Shown piece after piece: positions 17,022 to 25,586 of a DNA stretch of 64,000 nt (within the stretch, counting starts at the first letter, position 1; each line of letters starts with the position of its first letter). Made by a program: the position numbers and the translations under genes. This DNA comes from an uncultured Verrucomicrobiae bacterium. Lineage in GTDB: Bacteria > Verrucomicrobiota > Verrucomicrobiia > Limisphaerales > UBA1096. The stretch covers positions 1 through 64,000 of the forward strand of contig CALJHX010000017.1 of the NCBI GenBank assembly GCA_937770485.1. The letters run 5' to 3'. The notes under the pieces are model-generated. The model was given only the letters and a program-made list of their open reading frames with translations. It did not search any database and had not been told where the DNA came from.

Positions 17022-18398
17022 ATGATTTCACCTCGATACTTTTCTGCTGTTTGCCTGTTCAGCCTAGTTACGCTTGGCCAAGCGGCGGACTGGCCGACTT
17101 ACCAGCACGACTACGCCCGTACCGGCGTGGCCAGGGAATCGTTACTTGCGCCGTTCACCGACGGGTGGGTGCATCGCTCCAGGCACGCCCCGCGTCCCGC
17201 TTGGCGTGGCGAGGCCAAGTGGGACGGCTACAACAAGGTGTACGACTTGAAGTCACGGCAAATCTTCGACTACGCCTACCACCCCGTTATAGCCGATGGA
17301 CTGCTCTATTACGGCTCGTCGGCGGACGATAAAATCTACTGCCTCGACGCCGCCACTGGTGAGCAACGTTGGACGTTTTTCACGGAGGGGCCGGTACGCC
17401 TTGCTCCGACCATCGCCGACGGGCGCGTTTTCGTCGGCTCTGACGACGGTCACGCCTACTGTCTCGACGCCAAGAGCGGCACGTTGGTTTGGAAGACGCA
17501 GCTCGGCCCGAGGGACTACCGTATTCCTGGCAACTCGCGGATCATTTCCCGCTGGCCGCTGCGGACTGGCATCGTCGTCATCGACGACCTGGCTTACTGC
17601 GCCGCTGGGATGTTCCCTTCCGAGGGCGTGCTAATCACCGCGATCGAGGCCGCCACCGGTAAAATCAAGTGGCAGCAAAAACAGACCGACCTGCCGGCGC
17701 AGGGTTACATGCTCGCGTCGCACACGCGGCTCTATGTCCCGGCCGGTCGCAACAACCCCGTTGTGCTTAACCGCGCCGACGGCAAACGCATTCGCGTCGT
17801 GAGCGGGCAGGGCGGTACGTACGCGCTGTTGACCGGCGACAATCTGGTGTTCGGCCCCGGGAAAACCGGCACGCTTGGTTTCGTCGAGTCAAACCAGTCG
17901 GATCAACTTGCCACATTCAAGGGCAACCACATGATCGTCACCCCGTCGCGATCCTTCCTCCAGAGCGACACGGACTTGAGCGCACTGGACCGGAGCCGAT
18001 ACCTCGACCTCGCCCGCAAGCGGCGTCCGCTGAAAAGCCGGCTGGGAAAACTTCAGGATGAATTAAAAAAAGTGAAGGCCGGTGAGAGACAAAGGCAGAT
18101 TTTAAAGGAAGCCGGCAAACTGGGGAAGCAACTCGACGAGATGCAGTCTGCGATGCAGGAATGTTTCGCGTGGCGGGTGCCGAGCAGTCAACCTCTCAGC
18201 ATTGTGCTCGCAGGGCAGACGCTCATCACCGGCGGCCACAATGAGGTGGCGGCTTACAGTGCGAAAGACGGGAGCCAACTTTGGCAGGCCAGGGCCGACG
18301 GGGAAGTGTTTGGTTTGGCTGTCGCCGATGGTCGCCTGTACGCCAGCACCAGCAAGGGCGTCATCCACTGTTACGTGGCTAGGCGATTGGGCAAGTGA
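17022..18398 (+). CDS. Exported PQQ-like beta-propeller protein with coiled-coil insertion
   Basis: About 458 aa from the ATG at 17022 (a TTG at 17016 is an alternative). A signal peptide ends at LGQAA, followed by DWPTYQHDYARTG, the usual opening of planctomycete/verrucomicrobial outer-membrane-biogenesis-like PQQ proteins. Propeller blades carry the repeated pattern xxYCLDAATGEQRW, YCLDAKSGTLVW, TAIEAATGKIKW and AYSAKDGSQLW. Between blades, about residues 325-385 are highly charged and helical (KSRLGKLQDELKKVKAGER), predicted to be a coiled-coil arm. These proteins probably act as periplasmic scaffolds or, if they bind PQQ, as dehydrogenases; no clear PQQ catalytic residues were identified. 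The next propeller gene begins at its stop codon, so the two form an operon. Confidence 0.8.
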   Translation: MISPRYFSAVCLFSLVTLGQAADWPTYQHDYARTGVARESLLAPFTDGWVHRSRHAPRPAWRGEAKWDGYNKVYDLKSRQIFDYAYHPVIADGLLYYGSSADDKIYCLDAATGEQRWTFFTEGPVRLAPTIADGRVFVGSDDGHAYCLDAKSGTLVWKTQLGPRDYRIPGNSRIISRWPLRTGIVVIDDLAYCAAGMFPSEGVLITAIEAATGKIKWQQKQTDLPAQGYMLASHTRLYVPAGRNNPVVLNRADGKRIRVVSGQGGTYALLTGDNLVFGPGKTGTLGFVESNQSDQLATFKGNHMIVTPSRSFLQSDTDLSALDRSRYLDLARKRRPLKSRLGKLQDELKKVKAGERQRQILKEAGKLGKQLDEMQSAMQECFAWRVPSSQPLSIVLAGQTLITGGHNEVAAYSAKDGSQLWQARADGEVFGLAVADGRLYASTSKGVIHCYVARRLGK

Positions 18399-18406
18399 TT
18401 CTCAAA

Positions 18407-19660
18407 ATGATGAAGTCATACTATCCATCTCTAACCACTTTTGTTTGCGGCGTGCTTCTCGGTATGAGTGCCGCGGGGAATGCGCAGGAATGGACTCGGT
18501 TTCGAGGCCCCAATGGAACCGGCATAGGCTTAGGCAAGGGCATTCCGTCCAAGTTCACCGTGGGCGATGCCGACTGGCGCGTGGCACTGAAAGGCGAAGG
18601 TCACTCGTCGCCAGTGTTGTGGGGCGGGCGCATTTTTGTCACTGGCTCGAACCGGGCGAAAGGCACCTTCATCGTCCAATGCCTGAGCGCCAAGGACGGC
18701 TCCGAAGACTGGTCCGTCTCTCGTCCGCAGAAGTCCTACCGCATGCACCGGTACAACAATCTGACCTCATCGACGCCGGCGACCGATGGCAAACAGCTGG
18801 TTGTGGTCGTATCCGAGCCGGACGCGCACACGGTTTTCGCCGTCGACCTTGAGGGGGGGGAACTTTGGGAGCGAAAGTTCGAAACCATAATCAGCAACCA
18901 CGGTGGCGGTGTCTCGCCAATTTTCCACGATGACCGCGTGATCCTTGCGGGGGATGAGGAGAGCCATAGTTTCCTGACGGCCCTCGATGCTGCCAGCGGG
19001 AACGTGCTATGGAAGACCGACCGGGCCAATGTCAAGGCGGCCTTCTCGACGCCGTGCCGTTTCGTGGACCCTTCCGGCACCGAAGGACTTCTTTTCAATA
19101 GCATGGCTCACGGCATCACGTTCGTGGATCCGAGTAACGGCAAAACATTTTGGGAACAGGTTGACCTGTTTGACAAGCGGACCGTGAGTTCCTGCCTCGT
19201 CGCCGACGGCCTGGTCATTGGCACGTGTGGCAGCGGCGGCGGGGGCAATTACCTCGTGGGCCTCAAGCCCGGCAGTGCGGCCAAGGGGACGCCGCCGAGT
19301 TTGGCGTACAAGTTGCGCCGGTCGATCCCGTACGTGCCGACGAGCTTGGCCAAGGACGGGTTGCTGTTTCTTTGGGGCGACTCCGGCATCGTCACCTGCG
19401 TGCGCAGCAAGAGTGGCGAGATCGTCTGGCAGGAACGCGTCGAGGGCCGGTTTTTCGGGTCACCCGTCTGGGTGGAGGAGCGATTATTCTGCATTTCCAC
19501 CACCGGCAAAGTCGTCGTGCTCGCCGCCACGGAAAAATTCCGGCAAATCGCCGTGAACGACTTAGGCGAGCCGACCCACTCGACTCCGGCTCTGGCCGAG
19601 GGGCGGTTGTTCCTCCGCACGCTTGGGCATCTCACCTGCGTTGCGGGCGGCTCGAAATGA
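18407..19660 (+). CDS. Exported PQQ-like beta-propeller protein
   Basis: About 417 aa. A signal peptide ends near AAGNAQ, then EWTRFRGPNGTG, the standard opening of PVC-group PQQ-binding-like beta-propeller proteins. Repeats such as QCLSAKDGSEDWSV, FAVDLEGGELWER, TALDAASGNVLWKT and RSKSGEIVWQER mark the blades. The frame also has a GTG at 18395 that overlaps the previous stop; the ATG at 18407 (MMKSYYPS) is a more ordinary start. Its own stop overlaps the ATG of the small membrane protein at 19657. An eight-G run lies at 18853-18860 inside the gene. Role: probably periplasmic, in the same process as the propeller gene upstream; not determined further. Confidence 0.85.
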   Translation: MMKSYYPSLTTFVCGVLLGMSAAGNAQEWTRFRGPNGTGIGLGKGIPSKFTVGDADWRVALKGEGHSSPVLWGGRIFVTGSNRAKGTFIVQCLSAKDGSEDWSVSRPQKSYRMHRYNNLTSSTPATDGKQLVVVVSEPDAHTVFAVDLEGGELWERKFETIISNHGGGVSPIFHDDRVILAGDEESHSFLTALDAASGNVLWKTDRANVKAAFSTPCRFVDPSGTEGLLFNSMAHGITFVDPSNGKTFWEQVDLFDKRTVSSCLVADGLVIGTCGSGGGGNYLVGLKPGSAAKGTPPSLAYKLRRSIPYVPTSLAKDGLLFLWGDSGIVTCVRSKSGEIVWQERVEGRFFGSPVWVEERLFCISTTGKVVVLAATEKFRQIAVNDLGEPTHSTPALAEGRLFLRTLGHLTCVAGGSK

Positions 19661-20082
19661 TCGGCTTGATTGTCATCGTGCCGTTGGCCCTATTCCTCGG
19701 CTGGATTCTGAAAAACAGCGTGACGCTCTATTGCGGCCGGGCTTGGCCAAGCGGGTGGGTGTTGCTGTTTTGGCTCTCGGCCGCGCTTGGCCTTGGCTTG
19801 GGTATCTGGTTTTGCGGCTACGCCGAGTGGAAGTCTATGCAGTTCAGGCGGTTGCCAATCCCCATCGCACGCTTCAACCCGGCAACCGAAGTGTGGCGTG
19901 AAATGGAGATGACCGCAGTGATGCGCCAAGTGGTGCTGTCGGTCGACTTTGTCGCCGGCTTGGCTCTGGCGATGTCCCCCATCACCGTGTCGATGCGCTT
20001 CGCCGAGTTCATGGACGAATCCCGCCGGTTAGTTGCGGGGGAAACCGCTCAGGCAAAGCCCAGCGCAGACGATGCTCCCTGA
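19657..20082 (+). CDS. Small membrane protein of unknown function
   Basis: 141 aa from the ATG at 19657, which overlaps the TGA of the PQQ-like gene (ATGA), the third member of that operon. It has hydrophobic segments at about residues 1-20, 30-52 and 85-110, and a polar C-terminal tail (ESRRLVAGETAQAKPSADDAP). The family is not recognised. Its last 34 bases overlap the 3' end of the convergent HD-domain gene. A copy of GCTTGGCCAAGC sits inside it, read as AWPSG. Confidence 0.6.
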   Translation: MIGLIVIVPLALFLGWILKNSVTLYCGRAWPSGWVLLFWLSAALGLGLGIWFCGYAEWKSMQFRRLPIPIARFNPATEVWREMEMTAVMRQVVLSVDFVAGLALAMSPITVSMRFAEFMDESRRLVAGETAQAKPSADDAP

Positions 20083-20606
20083 AGCGCCGCGATCACTTCG
20101 GCGATGTGGTCGTTGAGTTCGGTCTCCATCAACTCTGCGCCCCCCACGATGTCCTCCCGCTTGACTGCTGCGGCGAAACCCTTGGCCTTCATTTTTTTGC
20201 GGACACTTTTCGGCGTCATGCCGACCAGCTTTTCCGGCCGCACGTAGGCTACCGCGATGATGAAGCCGCAAAGTTCATCGACGGCAAACAGCGCCTTGCG
20301 AATCGGCCGGTCGAGCGGGTAGTCGACTTGGTTCCATTCCGCGTGCGAGAGGATTGCCCCGACGGTCTCTTCATCCACGCTGCGCTCGCGTAGGATTTTA
20401 GCCCCCTCCTGCGTGTGATCGGGGATATCCGGCCAGCGCTCATAGTCGAAGTCATGCAGCAAACCGGTGACGCCCCACTTTTCGGCATCCTCGCCCAGTT
20501 TGGTCGCGTAATGCCACATCGCCGCCTCGACCGCGAGTGCGTGTTTCAGCAGCGACTCCGACTTTGTGTACTCATTGAGCAACGCCCAAGCTTCGTCTCG
20601 ATTCAT
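20049..20606 (-). CDS. HD-domain (HDIG-type) phosphohydrolase
   Basis: 185-aa soluble protein of the small HDIG family. It carries the N-terminal helix LLNEYTKSESLLKHALAVEAAM (conserved His), the HD pair in GVTGLLHDFDYERWPD, a further HTQEGAKIL histidine, and ILSHAEWN, all at the spacing of a metal-dependent phosphohydrolase. The substrate (nucleotide or similar phosphoester) is unknown. It is convergent with the operon at 17022-20082, overlapping its end by 34 bp. Confidence 0.8.
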   Translation of the reverse strand: MNRDEAWALLNEYTKSESLLKHALAVEAAMWHYATKLGEDAEKWGVTGLLHDFDYERWPDIPDHTQEGAKILRERSVDEETVGAILSHAEWNQVDYPLDRPIRKALFAVDELCGFIIAVAYVRPEKLVGMTPKSVRKKMKAKGFAAAVKREDIVGGAELMETELNDHIAEVIAALQGASSALGFA

Positions 20607-20695
20607 GTGCGAAGTGTCGGCGGGTCTCCCTGGTAGAGCAAGCCCCGCTTGGTCAAGTGGAGTTGGTTAATCGGTTGAAAATTGGAACTGAGAAC

Positions 20696-20724
20696 TTCAA
20701 ACTCTCCCGCGCTTTGGTTATACT
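20696..20724 (+). promoter_or_regulatory. Predicted sigma-70-type promoter close to the start codon
   Basis: TTCAAA (20696-20701), 17-bp spacer, TATACT (20719-20724). The start codon of the aldehyde dehydrogenase is at 20732, only seven bases after the -10 box, so transcription from here would give a leaderless or nearly leaderless mRNA. The -35 matches four of six consensus bases. Confidence 0.4.
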
Positions 20725-20731
20725 ACGGCGC

Positions 20732-22309
20732 ATGGCGAATTTAACGGGCAAGTCGATCATTGGATTTCAGCCGGGAGGCGAGGGCGATCCGGCTGTTTTT
20801 GGCATCAACCCTGCAACAGGGGAGTCGCTGCAGCCCGGCTACGCGGCAGTGAGTGAGGCGGAACTAAACCGTGCCGTCGAGTTGGCGGCGGATGCGTTCG
20901 AGGTTTTCAGTAAAACCAGCGGAACAGACAAGGCGTCGTTCCTGCGGAAAATTGCCGACAATATCGAGGCGATTGGCGACGATTTGGCCCGACTCGCTCC
21001 GCAGGAAACCGGTTTGCCAGAAGGTCGTATCCGTATGGAGACCGGGCGCACTTGCGGGCAGTTGCGGTTGTTCGCCTCGGTCGCGGAGGAAGGCACGTGG
21101 GTGGATGCCCGCATCGACCTCGCTGATCCCGAGCGGGTTCCGGTGCCCAAGCCGGACGTTCGCTCGATGGAGCGGCCGCTAGGCCCGGTGGCGGTTTTTT
21201 GCGCCAGCAATTTTCCACTGGCGTTCTCGGTGGCGGGCGGCGACACGGCATCGGCGCTTGCGGCCGGTTGCCCGATTGTCGTCAAGGCCCACCACTCGCA
21301 CCCCGGCACGGCGGAACTCGTCGGCCAAGCAGTGTCGTCGGCGGTTCGTGATTGTGGTTTACCTGAGGGGACTTTTTCCCTTGTGTACGGGCCGGGCCGC
21401 GAAACCGGCTCGGCGTTGGTGCGGCACCCGGCGATCAAGGCTGCCGGCTTCACCGGTTCGCGCGCGGGTGGGCAGGCCCTGATGAAACTCGCCGCTGACC
21501 GGCCGGAACCGATTCCGTTTTACGCCGAGATGAGCAGTATCAACCCGATGTTCATTTTGCCTGGGGCGCTGGCAGAACGCTCGGAGCAACTGGTCGCCGG
21601 GTTATACGGCTCGATGACGCTTGGAGTGGGGCAGTTTTGCACCAACCCCGGCCTGACAATTTTGGACAGCACCACTGACATCGAGCCGTTCGTGGCCAAG
21701 CTCGCTGAGTTGGTTGGTGGCAGTTCTGGAGCGACCATGCTTAACCCCGGTATCAGTGCCGCGTACGACTCGGGCGCGGGTGCGCTTCGTGGCAACGACG
21801 CTGTTGAGGCAGTCGCGCTTGGCCAAACGGGCGACGGTCAATGTCAGGCGGGTGTGGCATTGTTCCGGACGAGCGCTGAGGCGTTCCTCAGCGACGTGTC
21901 GCTTAGTGCTGAGTTATTCGGGCCCTCGACGCTGGTGGTGACGCATGATGGCCCCGACAAGATGCTAGCCCTGGCCAGATCGCTTGAAGGCCAGTTGACG
22001 GCGACTGTTCACGGCACCGACGCTGATCTCGAGGCCAACTGCAAATTGCTCGACGTGCTCGAGACGAAGGTGGGCCGTGTGGTCGTCAACGGCTTCCCGA
22101 CCGGTGTGGAGGTCTGCCACGCGATGGTGCACGGTGGGCCATTTCCTGCTACATCCGATGGCCGCTCGACTTCGGTTGGGACCAGGGCGATTCATCGTTT
22201 CACCCGCTTGGTTTGCTACCAAGGCTTTCCCGATGCGCTGTTGCCGGCGGAGTTGCGGGAGAGCAATCCGCTGGGCATCCGCCGCTTGGTTGACGGTGAA
22301 CCACACTGA
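20732..22309 (+). CDS. Alpha-ketoglutaric semialdehyde dehydrogenase-like (2,5-dioxovalerate dehydrogenase)
   Basis: NAD(P)-dependent aldehyde dehydrogenase, 525 aa from the ATG at 20732, the size typical of the KGSADH (2,5-dioxopentanoate) branch. Visible: ATGESLQPGYAAVSEAELNRAV, FPLAFSVAGGDTASALAAGCPIVVKAH (cofactor-binding, in parts), FTGSRAGGQAL, the glutamate in FYAEMSSINP, and the catalytic cysteine in GQFCTNPG. The enzyme finishes oxidative pentose or uronic-acid catabolism by making 2-oxoglutarate. No sugar-catabolism partners are next to it. The start at 20732 rather than further upstream is chosen because MANLTGKSIIGFQPG is the usual N-terminus. Confidence 0.85.
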   Translation: MANLTGKSIIGFQPGGEGDPAVFGINPATGESLQPGYAAVSEAELNRAVELAADAFEVFSKTSGTDKASFLRKIADNIEAIGDDLARLAPQETGLPEGRIRMETGRTCGQLRLFASVAEEGTWVDARIDLADPERVPVPKPDVRSMERPLGPVAVFCASNFPLAFSVAGGDTASALAAGCPIVVKAHHSHPGTAELVGQAVSSAVRDCGLPEGTFSLVYGPGRETGSALVRHPAIKAAGFTGSRAGGQALMKLAADRPEPIPFYAEMSSINPMFILPGALAERSEQLVAGLYGSMTLGVGQFCTNPGLTILDSTTDIEPFVAKLAELVGGSSGATMLNPGISAAYDSGAGALRGNDAVEAVALGQTGDGQCQAGVALFRTSAEAFLSDVSLSAELFGPSTLVVTHDGPDKMLALARSLEGQLTATVHGTDADLEANCKLLDVLETKVGRVVVNGFPTGVEVCHAMVHGGPFPATSDGRSTSVGTRAIHRFTRLVCYQGFPDALLPAELRESNPLGIRRLVDGEPH

Positions 22310-22310
22310 C

Positions 22311-23048
22311 ATGTCGAACACCCTCATTATCCTTCCGACGTACAACGAGGCGGACAATCTGCGCCCGATGATGGAGCGTTTGCTGGCGATGAAGCCGGCG
22401 CTGGAAGTGCTGGTGGTGGACGACAATTCGCCCGACGGCACCGGCGACATCGCGGACAGCTTGGCCAAGGGCAGCGAGCGTGTCCATGTTCTGCACCGTC
22501 AAGAAAAAGACGGGCTTGGACGAGCCTACTGCGCTGGGTTTGTGTGGGCGCTGGAGCGCGACTACGAGTTCATCTTTGAGATGGACTGCGACTTCTCCCA
22601 CGACCCGGACGAGATCCCGCGCTTCATCAGGAAGTCGGACGCGGAGGACGCCGACTTGGTCTTGGGTTCGCGTTACTGCGAGGGGATCCGCGTGATCAAC
22701 TGGCCGATCGGCCGCATGCTGCTCAGCCTCGCTGCGGCGAAGTATGTGAAGATCATCACGGGCATGCCGTTCACCGACCCGACCGGGGGCTTCAAGTGTT
22801 TCCGGCAGCGCGCGCTGCAGTCGATCGACCTCGATCGCGTTCGGGCCAACGGCTACAGCTTTCAGGTCGAGTTGACGCACATCCTGTGGCGCACCGGCCA
22901 CAAGGTCGCGGAGGTGCCGATCATTTTCACCGACCGCTTCATCGGCACATCGAAGATGAGCGGCAAGATTGTCCGCGAGGCGATCTGGATGGTGTGGCGC
23001 CTGTGGCTGCAAAACGGCTTGCGCCGTTGGCCGAGGATAAAAAAGTAG
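22311..23048 (+). CDS. Dolichyl-phosphate mannose synthase-like glycosyltransferase (GT2)
   Basis: 245-aa cytoplasmic-face glycosyltransferase. The ATG at 22311 follows the dehydrogenase stop by one base. Motifs: LIILPTYNEADNL at the N-terminus, VVDDNSPDGTGDIA, the metal-binding DCDFSHDP, LGSRYCEG, TDPTGGFKCFRQRAL and FTDRFIGTSKMSG. It is the single-domain DPM1-like form without membrane helices, using GDP-mannose or a similar donor and a polyprenyl phosphate acceptor; the exact sugar is not readable. A copy of CTTGGCCAAG is read as SLAKG. Confidence 0.88.
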   Translation: MSNTLIILPTYNEADNLRPMMERLLAMKPALEVLVVDDNSPDGTGDIADSLAKGSERVHVLHRQEKDGLGRAYCAGFVWALERDYEFIFEMDCDFSHDPDEIPRFIRKSDAEDADLVLGSRYCEGIRVINWPIGRMLLSLAAAKYVKIITGMPFTDPTGGFKCFRQRALQSIDLDRVRANGYSFQVELTHILWRTGHKVAEVPIIFTDRFIGTSKMSGKIVREAIWMVWRLWLQNGLRRWPRIKK

Positions 23049-23071
23049 CTCCCCGCTAGGCCTGCAATTGG

Positions 23072-23914
23072 TCAGAGCGTGATGGTCTCGGTCGGATTGG
23101 CCTGTGTGGAGACGTCGATCCGGAGGCTATCGAAGCCAGCTTGGACAAGTTTTTTGGCGACGGCTTCTTTCGCGATTTCTGGCGTGTTGCAGTCGCGGCT
23201 CAAGTGGCCAAGCACGATGTTGCGCAGCGTGCCGTTAGCCAGGTTTTCGACCGCCTCGGCGGTGGAGGAGTTGGCCAGGTGGCCGTGCCGGCTCATGATG
23301 CGCTGCTTGATGGCCCACGGACGGCGTGTGTCTTCCTGAAGCAGGTTGAGGTCGTAGTTGGCCTCGATGAACAAGGCGCTCACTCCGCGAACGCGCTCGA
23401 GCACGAGCCGGGTGGCTTGGCCAAGGTCGGTCAGTACGCCGATGCCGCCATCCGGCGTCCGGACGTGAAAGCCAACGGGATCCTGCGCGTCGTGCGGCAC
23501 GGAAAAATTCTCCACTGTCACGTCGCCGATCTCGAACGATTGGCCGGTGACGAACTGCCGGACGTCCAGCTTGGTATCCATCCTGAATCGCAACTCGTCG
23601 GCAGTAAGGCGGTTGCAGTATACCGGGATCTTGAGCTTGGCGCAAAGCGCCTTCAGTCCCTGCGTGTGGTCGGTGTGCTCGTGGGTGAGCAGGATGCCGT
23701 CGAGCGTCTCGGGCGAGCGTCCCACCTGGGCGAGGCGAAGGCGTATCTGGCGGCCACTCAAGCCGGCGTCGATCAGGAGCCGGGTCTGGTCTGTCTCAAG
23801 CAAGGAGGCGTTCCCCGCGGAGCCGCTCCCTAAAACTGTAAACCGTGTAGGCACGCGGACACTGTAGGGGCTTGCGGATTGCGGGGCAACGGAGCGAAAA
23901 AAAAAGTTGTTCAC
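23072..23914 (-). CDS. MBL-fold metallohydrolase (YycJ/WalJ-like)
   Basis: Metallo-beta-lactamase-fold hydrolase of up to 280 aa. FTVLGSGSAGNASLLET opens the fold; THEHTDHTQGL is the zinc-binding HxHxDH motif; VPHDAQDPVGF and VLGHLSRDCNTPEIA supply later metal ligands. The arrangement is that of YycJ/WalJ-like proteins, which act as DNA exonucleases in some bacteria. The frame opens with GTG at 23914; a second GTG at 23857 (VPTRFTVLG) would remove a poorly conserved 19-residue extension and may be the true start. Convergent with the glycosyltransferase; divergent from rpoN. Confidence 0.85.
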   Translation of the reverse strand: MNNFFFRSVAPQSASPYSVRVPTRFTVLGSGSAGNASLLETDQTRLLIDAGLSGRQIRLRLAQVGRSPETLDGILLTHEHTDHTQGLKALCAKLKIPVYCNRLTADELRFRMDTKLDVRQFVTGQSFEIGDVTVENFSVPHDAQDPVGFHVRTPDGGIGVLTDLGQATRLVLERVRGVSALFIEANYDLNLLQEDTRRPWAIKQRIMSRHGHLANSSTAEAVENLANGTLRNIVLGHLSRDCNTPEIAKEAVAKKLVQAGFDSLRIDVSTQANPTETITL

Positions 23915-24012
23915 AAACTGGATAACAGGGGAGCGTTGGCACGCTAATTCTGAAGCAAATATTGTGCCTAATTCATCTTGAATGTGTTCGGAGGATTTTC
24001 TACTGTCGGCAC

Positions 24013-25512
24013 ATGGCGCAGCAGGGATTCCAAATGTCGCAGAAGATGTCGCTCAACCAAGTGTTGGCGCCGCAGCTTCAGCAATCCCTCAATCTGTTGC
24101 AGGCCCCGATGATGGAACTCAAGGCCATGATCGATCAGGAGTTGCAGGCCAACCCCGTGCTCGAGGAACAGGCTGCCCTGGACATGGAGGCGCGTGAGCG
24201 GGGGGGCGACGAGGCCGAGGAGGCCAAGGTAGATCTGGCCGAGCCGCCGAGCGACACGCAGTACGATCCCACTGACGAGAGTAACGCCGGGGAGCCAGTT
24301 GACGATTTCCAGAAGGAGATCAATCAGTTGCTCGAGCTGGATCAGGAATGGCGTGATCATTTCTCCAGCAACAACATTCCGTCACGGAACTCGAAGGATG
24401 AGGACGAGAAGCGCCAGTTTATGCTGGACTCGGTGACGACCACCCAGTCGCTGCAGGACTTTTTGCTGGAGCAGGCGCGCTTGTCGGATTTGAGTGAAGC
24501 ACAGTTCAAGATTGCCGAGTTAATCATTGGCAACATCGACGACACTGGTTTCCTGCAGTCGAATTTGGACGAACTGGTGTTTTCAAGTTCCTGCCCGAGT
24601 ATTGAGATACAGGCTGTGCTGGATGTTGTGCAGGCGTTTCATCCGCCGGGAGTTGCTGCTCGTGATTTGCGCGAGTGCCTGATGCTGCAGCTTAAACGGG
24701 CAGAGCGCGCCGACTCGCTGGAATATCGTATCATACATGACTGCATGAATGAGCTTGGCCGCCGGCGCATTCGTGAGATTGCCAAGAAAACTGGTGAAAC
24801 GGTTGATGCCGTGCAGTTCGCCCTGGAGCGCATCGGCCATCTTGAGCCCAAGCCGGGTCGTGAGTACATGCCCGAGATGGAGCAGTTCGTTGTGCCGGAG
24901 ATATTTATTTCACGCGGTGATGATGGCGAGTGGAAGGTCACCTCAAACAACGAGCACATTCCCCGCTTGCGCATCAGCAACGCCTACAAGGATCTCATGG
25001 CACAGAGTGCCACCTCTAGCGATGTGCAGAACTACATTCGTGATAAAATTCGTTCCGGTAAGTTTCTACTCAAGAGCATTCATCAAAGGCAGTCCACCAT
25101 CTTAAGCATCGCCATGGAAATTCTGAAGCGCCAAGGAGAATTTATGGAACACGGGGCGTCGCAATTACGTCCGATGACTATGTCACAGGTGGCAGACGTC
25201 GTGGGTGTGCACGAGACCACCGTCAGTCGGGCCGTCTCCGGTAAATACATCGAAACGCCTCACGGTGTTTTGGAGATGAAATATTTTTTTACTTCCGGGC
25301 TGTCTTCCAAAGACGGCACAAGCCTAGCCAACACCAGCGTGAAGGAGATGCTCGGCGAACTGGTCAAAAAGGAGGATGGCACCAAGCCACTCTCCGACGA
25401 GGACTTGGTAAAGATTTTTAACGTCAAGGGGATCAAGATCGCCCGCCGAACCGTGGCCAAGTATCGAGCCGAGTTGAACATCCTGCCATCCCATCTTCGC
25501 CGCGTCTATTGA
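24013..25512 (+). CDS. rpoN: RNA polymerase sigma-54 factor
   Basis: Sigma-54, 499 aa from the ATG at 24013 (MAQQGFQMSQKMSLNQVLAPQ). Region I is glutamine-rich (LAPQLQQSLNLLQAPMMEL), region II is acidic, the core-binding domain follows, and the C-terminus has the helix-turn-helix VGVHETTVSRAVSGKYIETPHG and the RpoN box ARRTVAKYR (about 477-485). It directs transcription from -24/-12 promoters that need an AAA+ activator. An in-frame upstream extension to 23962 exists but is not conserved-looking. I found no convincing -24/-12 promoter in the window. Confidence 0.97.
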   Translation: MAQQGFQMSQKMSLNQVLAPQLQQSLNLLQAPMMELKAMIDQELQANPVLEEQAALDMEARERGGDEAEEAKVDLAEPPSDTQYDPTDESNAGEPVDDFQKEINQLLELDQEWRDHFSSNNIPSRNSKDEDEKRQFMLDSVTTTQSLQDFLLEQARLSDLSEAQFKIAELIIGNIDDTGFLQSNLDELVFSSSCPSIEIQAVLDVVQAFHPPGVAARDLRECLMLQLKRAERADSLEYRIIHDCMNELGRRRIREIAKKTGETVDAVQFALERIGHLEPKPGREYMPEMEQFVVPEIFISRGDDGEWKVTSNNEHIPRLRISNAYKDLMAQSATSSDVQNYIRDKIRSGKFLLKSIHQRQSTILSIAMEILKRQGEFMEHGASQLRPMTMSQVADVVGVHETTVSRAVSGKYIETPHGVLEMKYFFTSGLSSKDGTSLANTSVKEMLGELVKKEDGTKPLSDEDLVKIFNVKGIKIARRTVAKYRAELNILPSHLRRVY

Positions 25513-25586
25513 GACTTAGCCAAAGCTACTTTTCAGTTGCCAATAATGATAAGCTCTGAAATAATCCTGTTTTGAACACACTTGAA

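Noticed and set aside
23895-23925. TTGTTCACAA and TTATCCAG between the MBL and rpoN genes as Rex or DnaA sites
   Set aside because: Only half matches to either consensus; no repetition to support an operator or origin.
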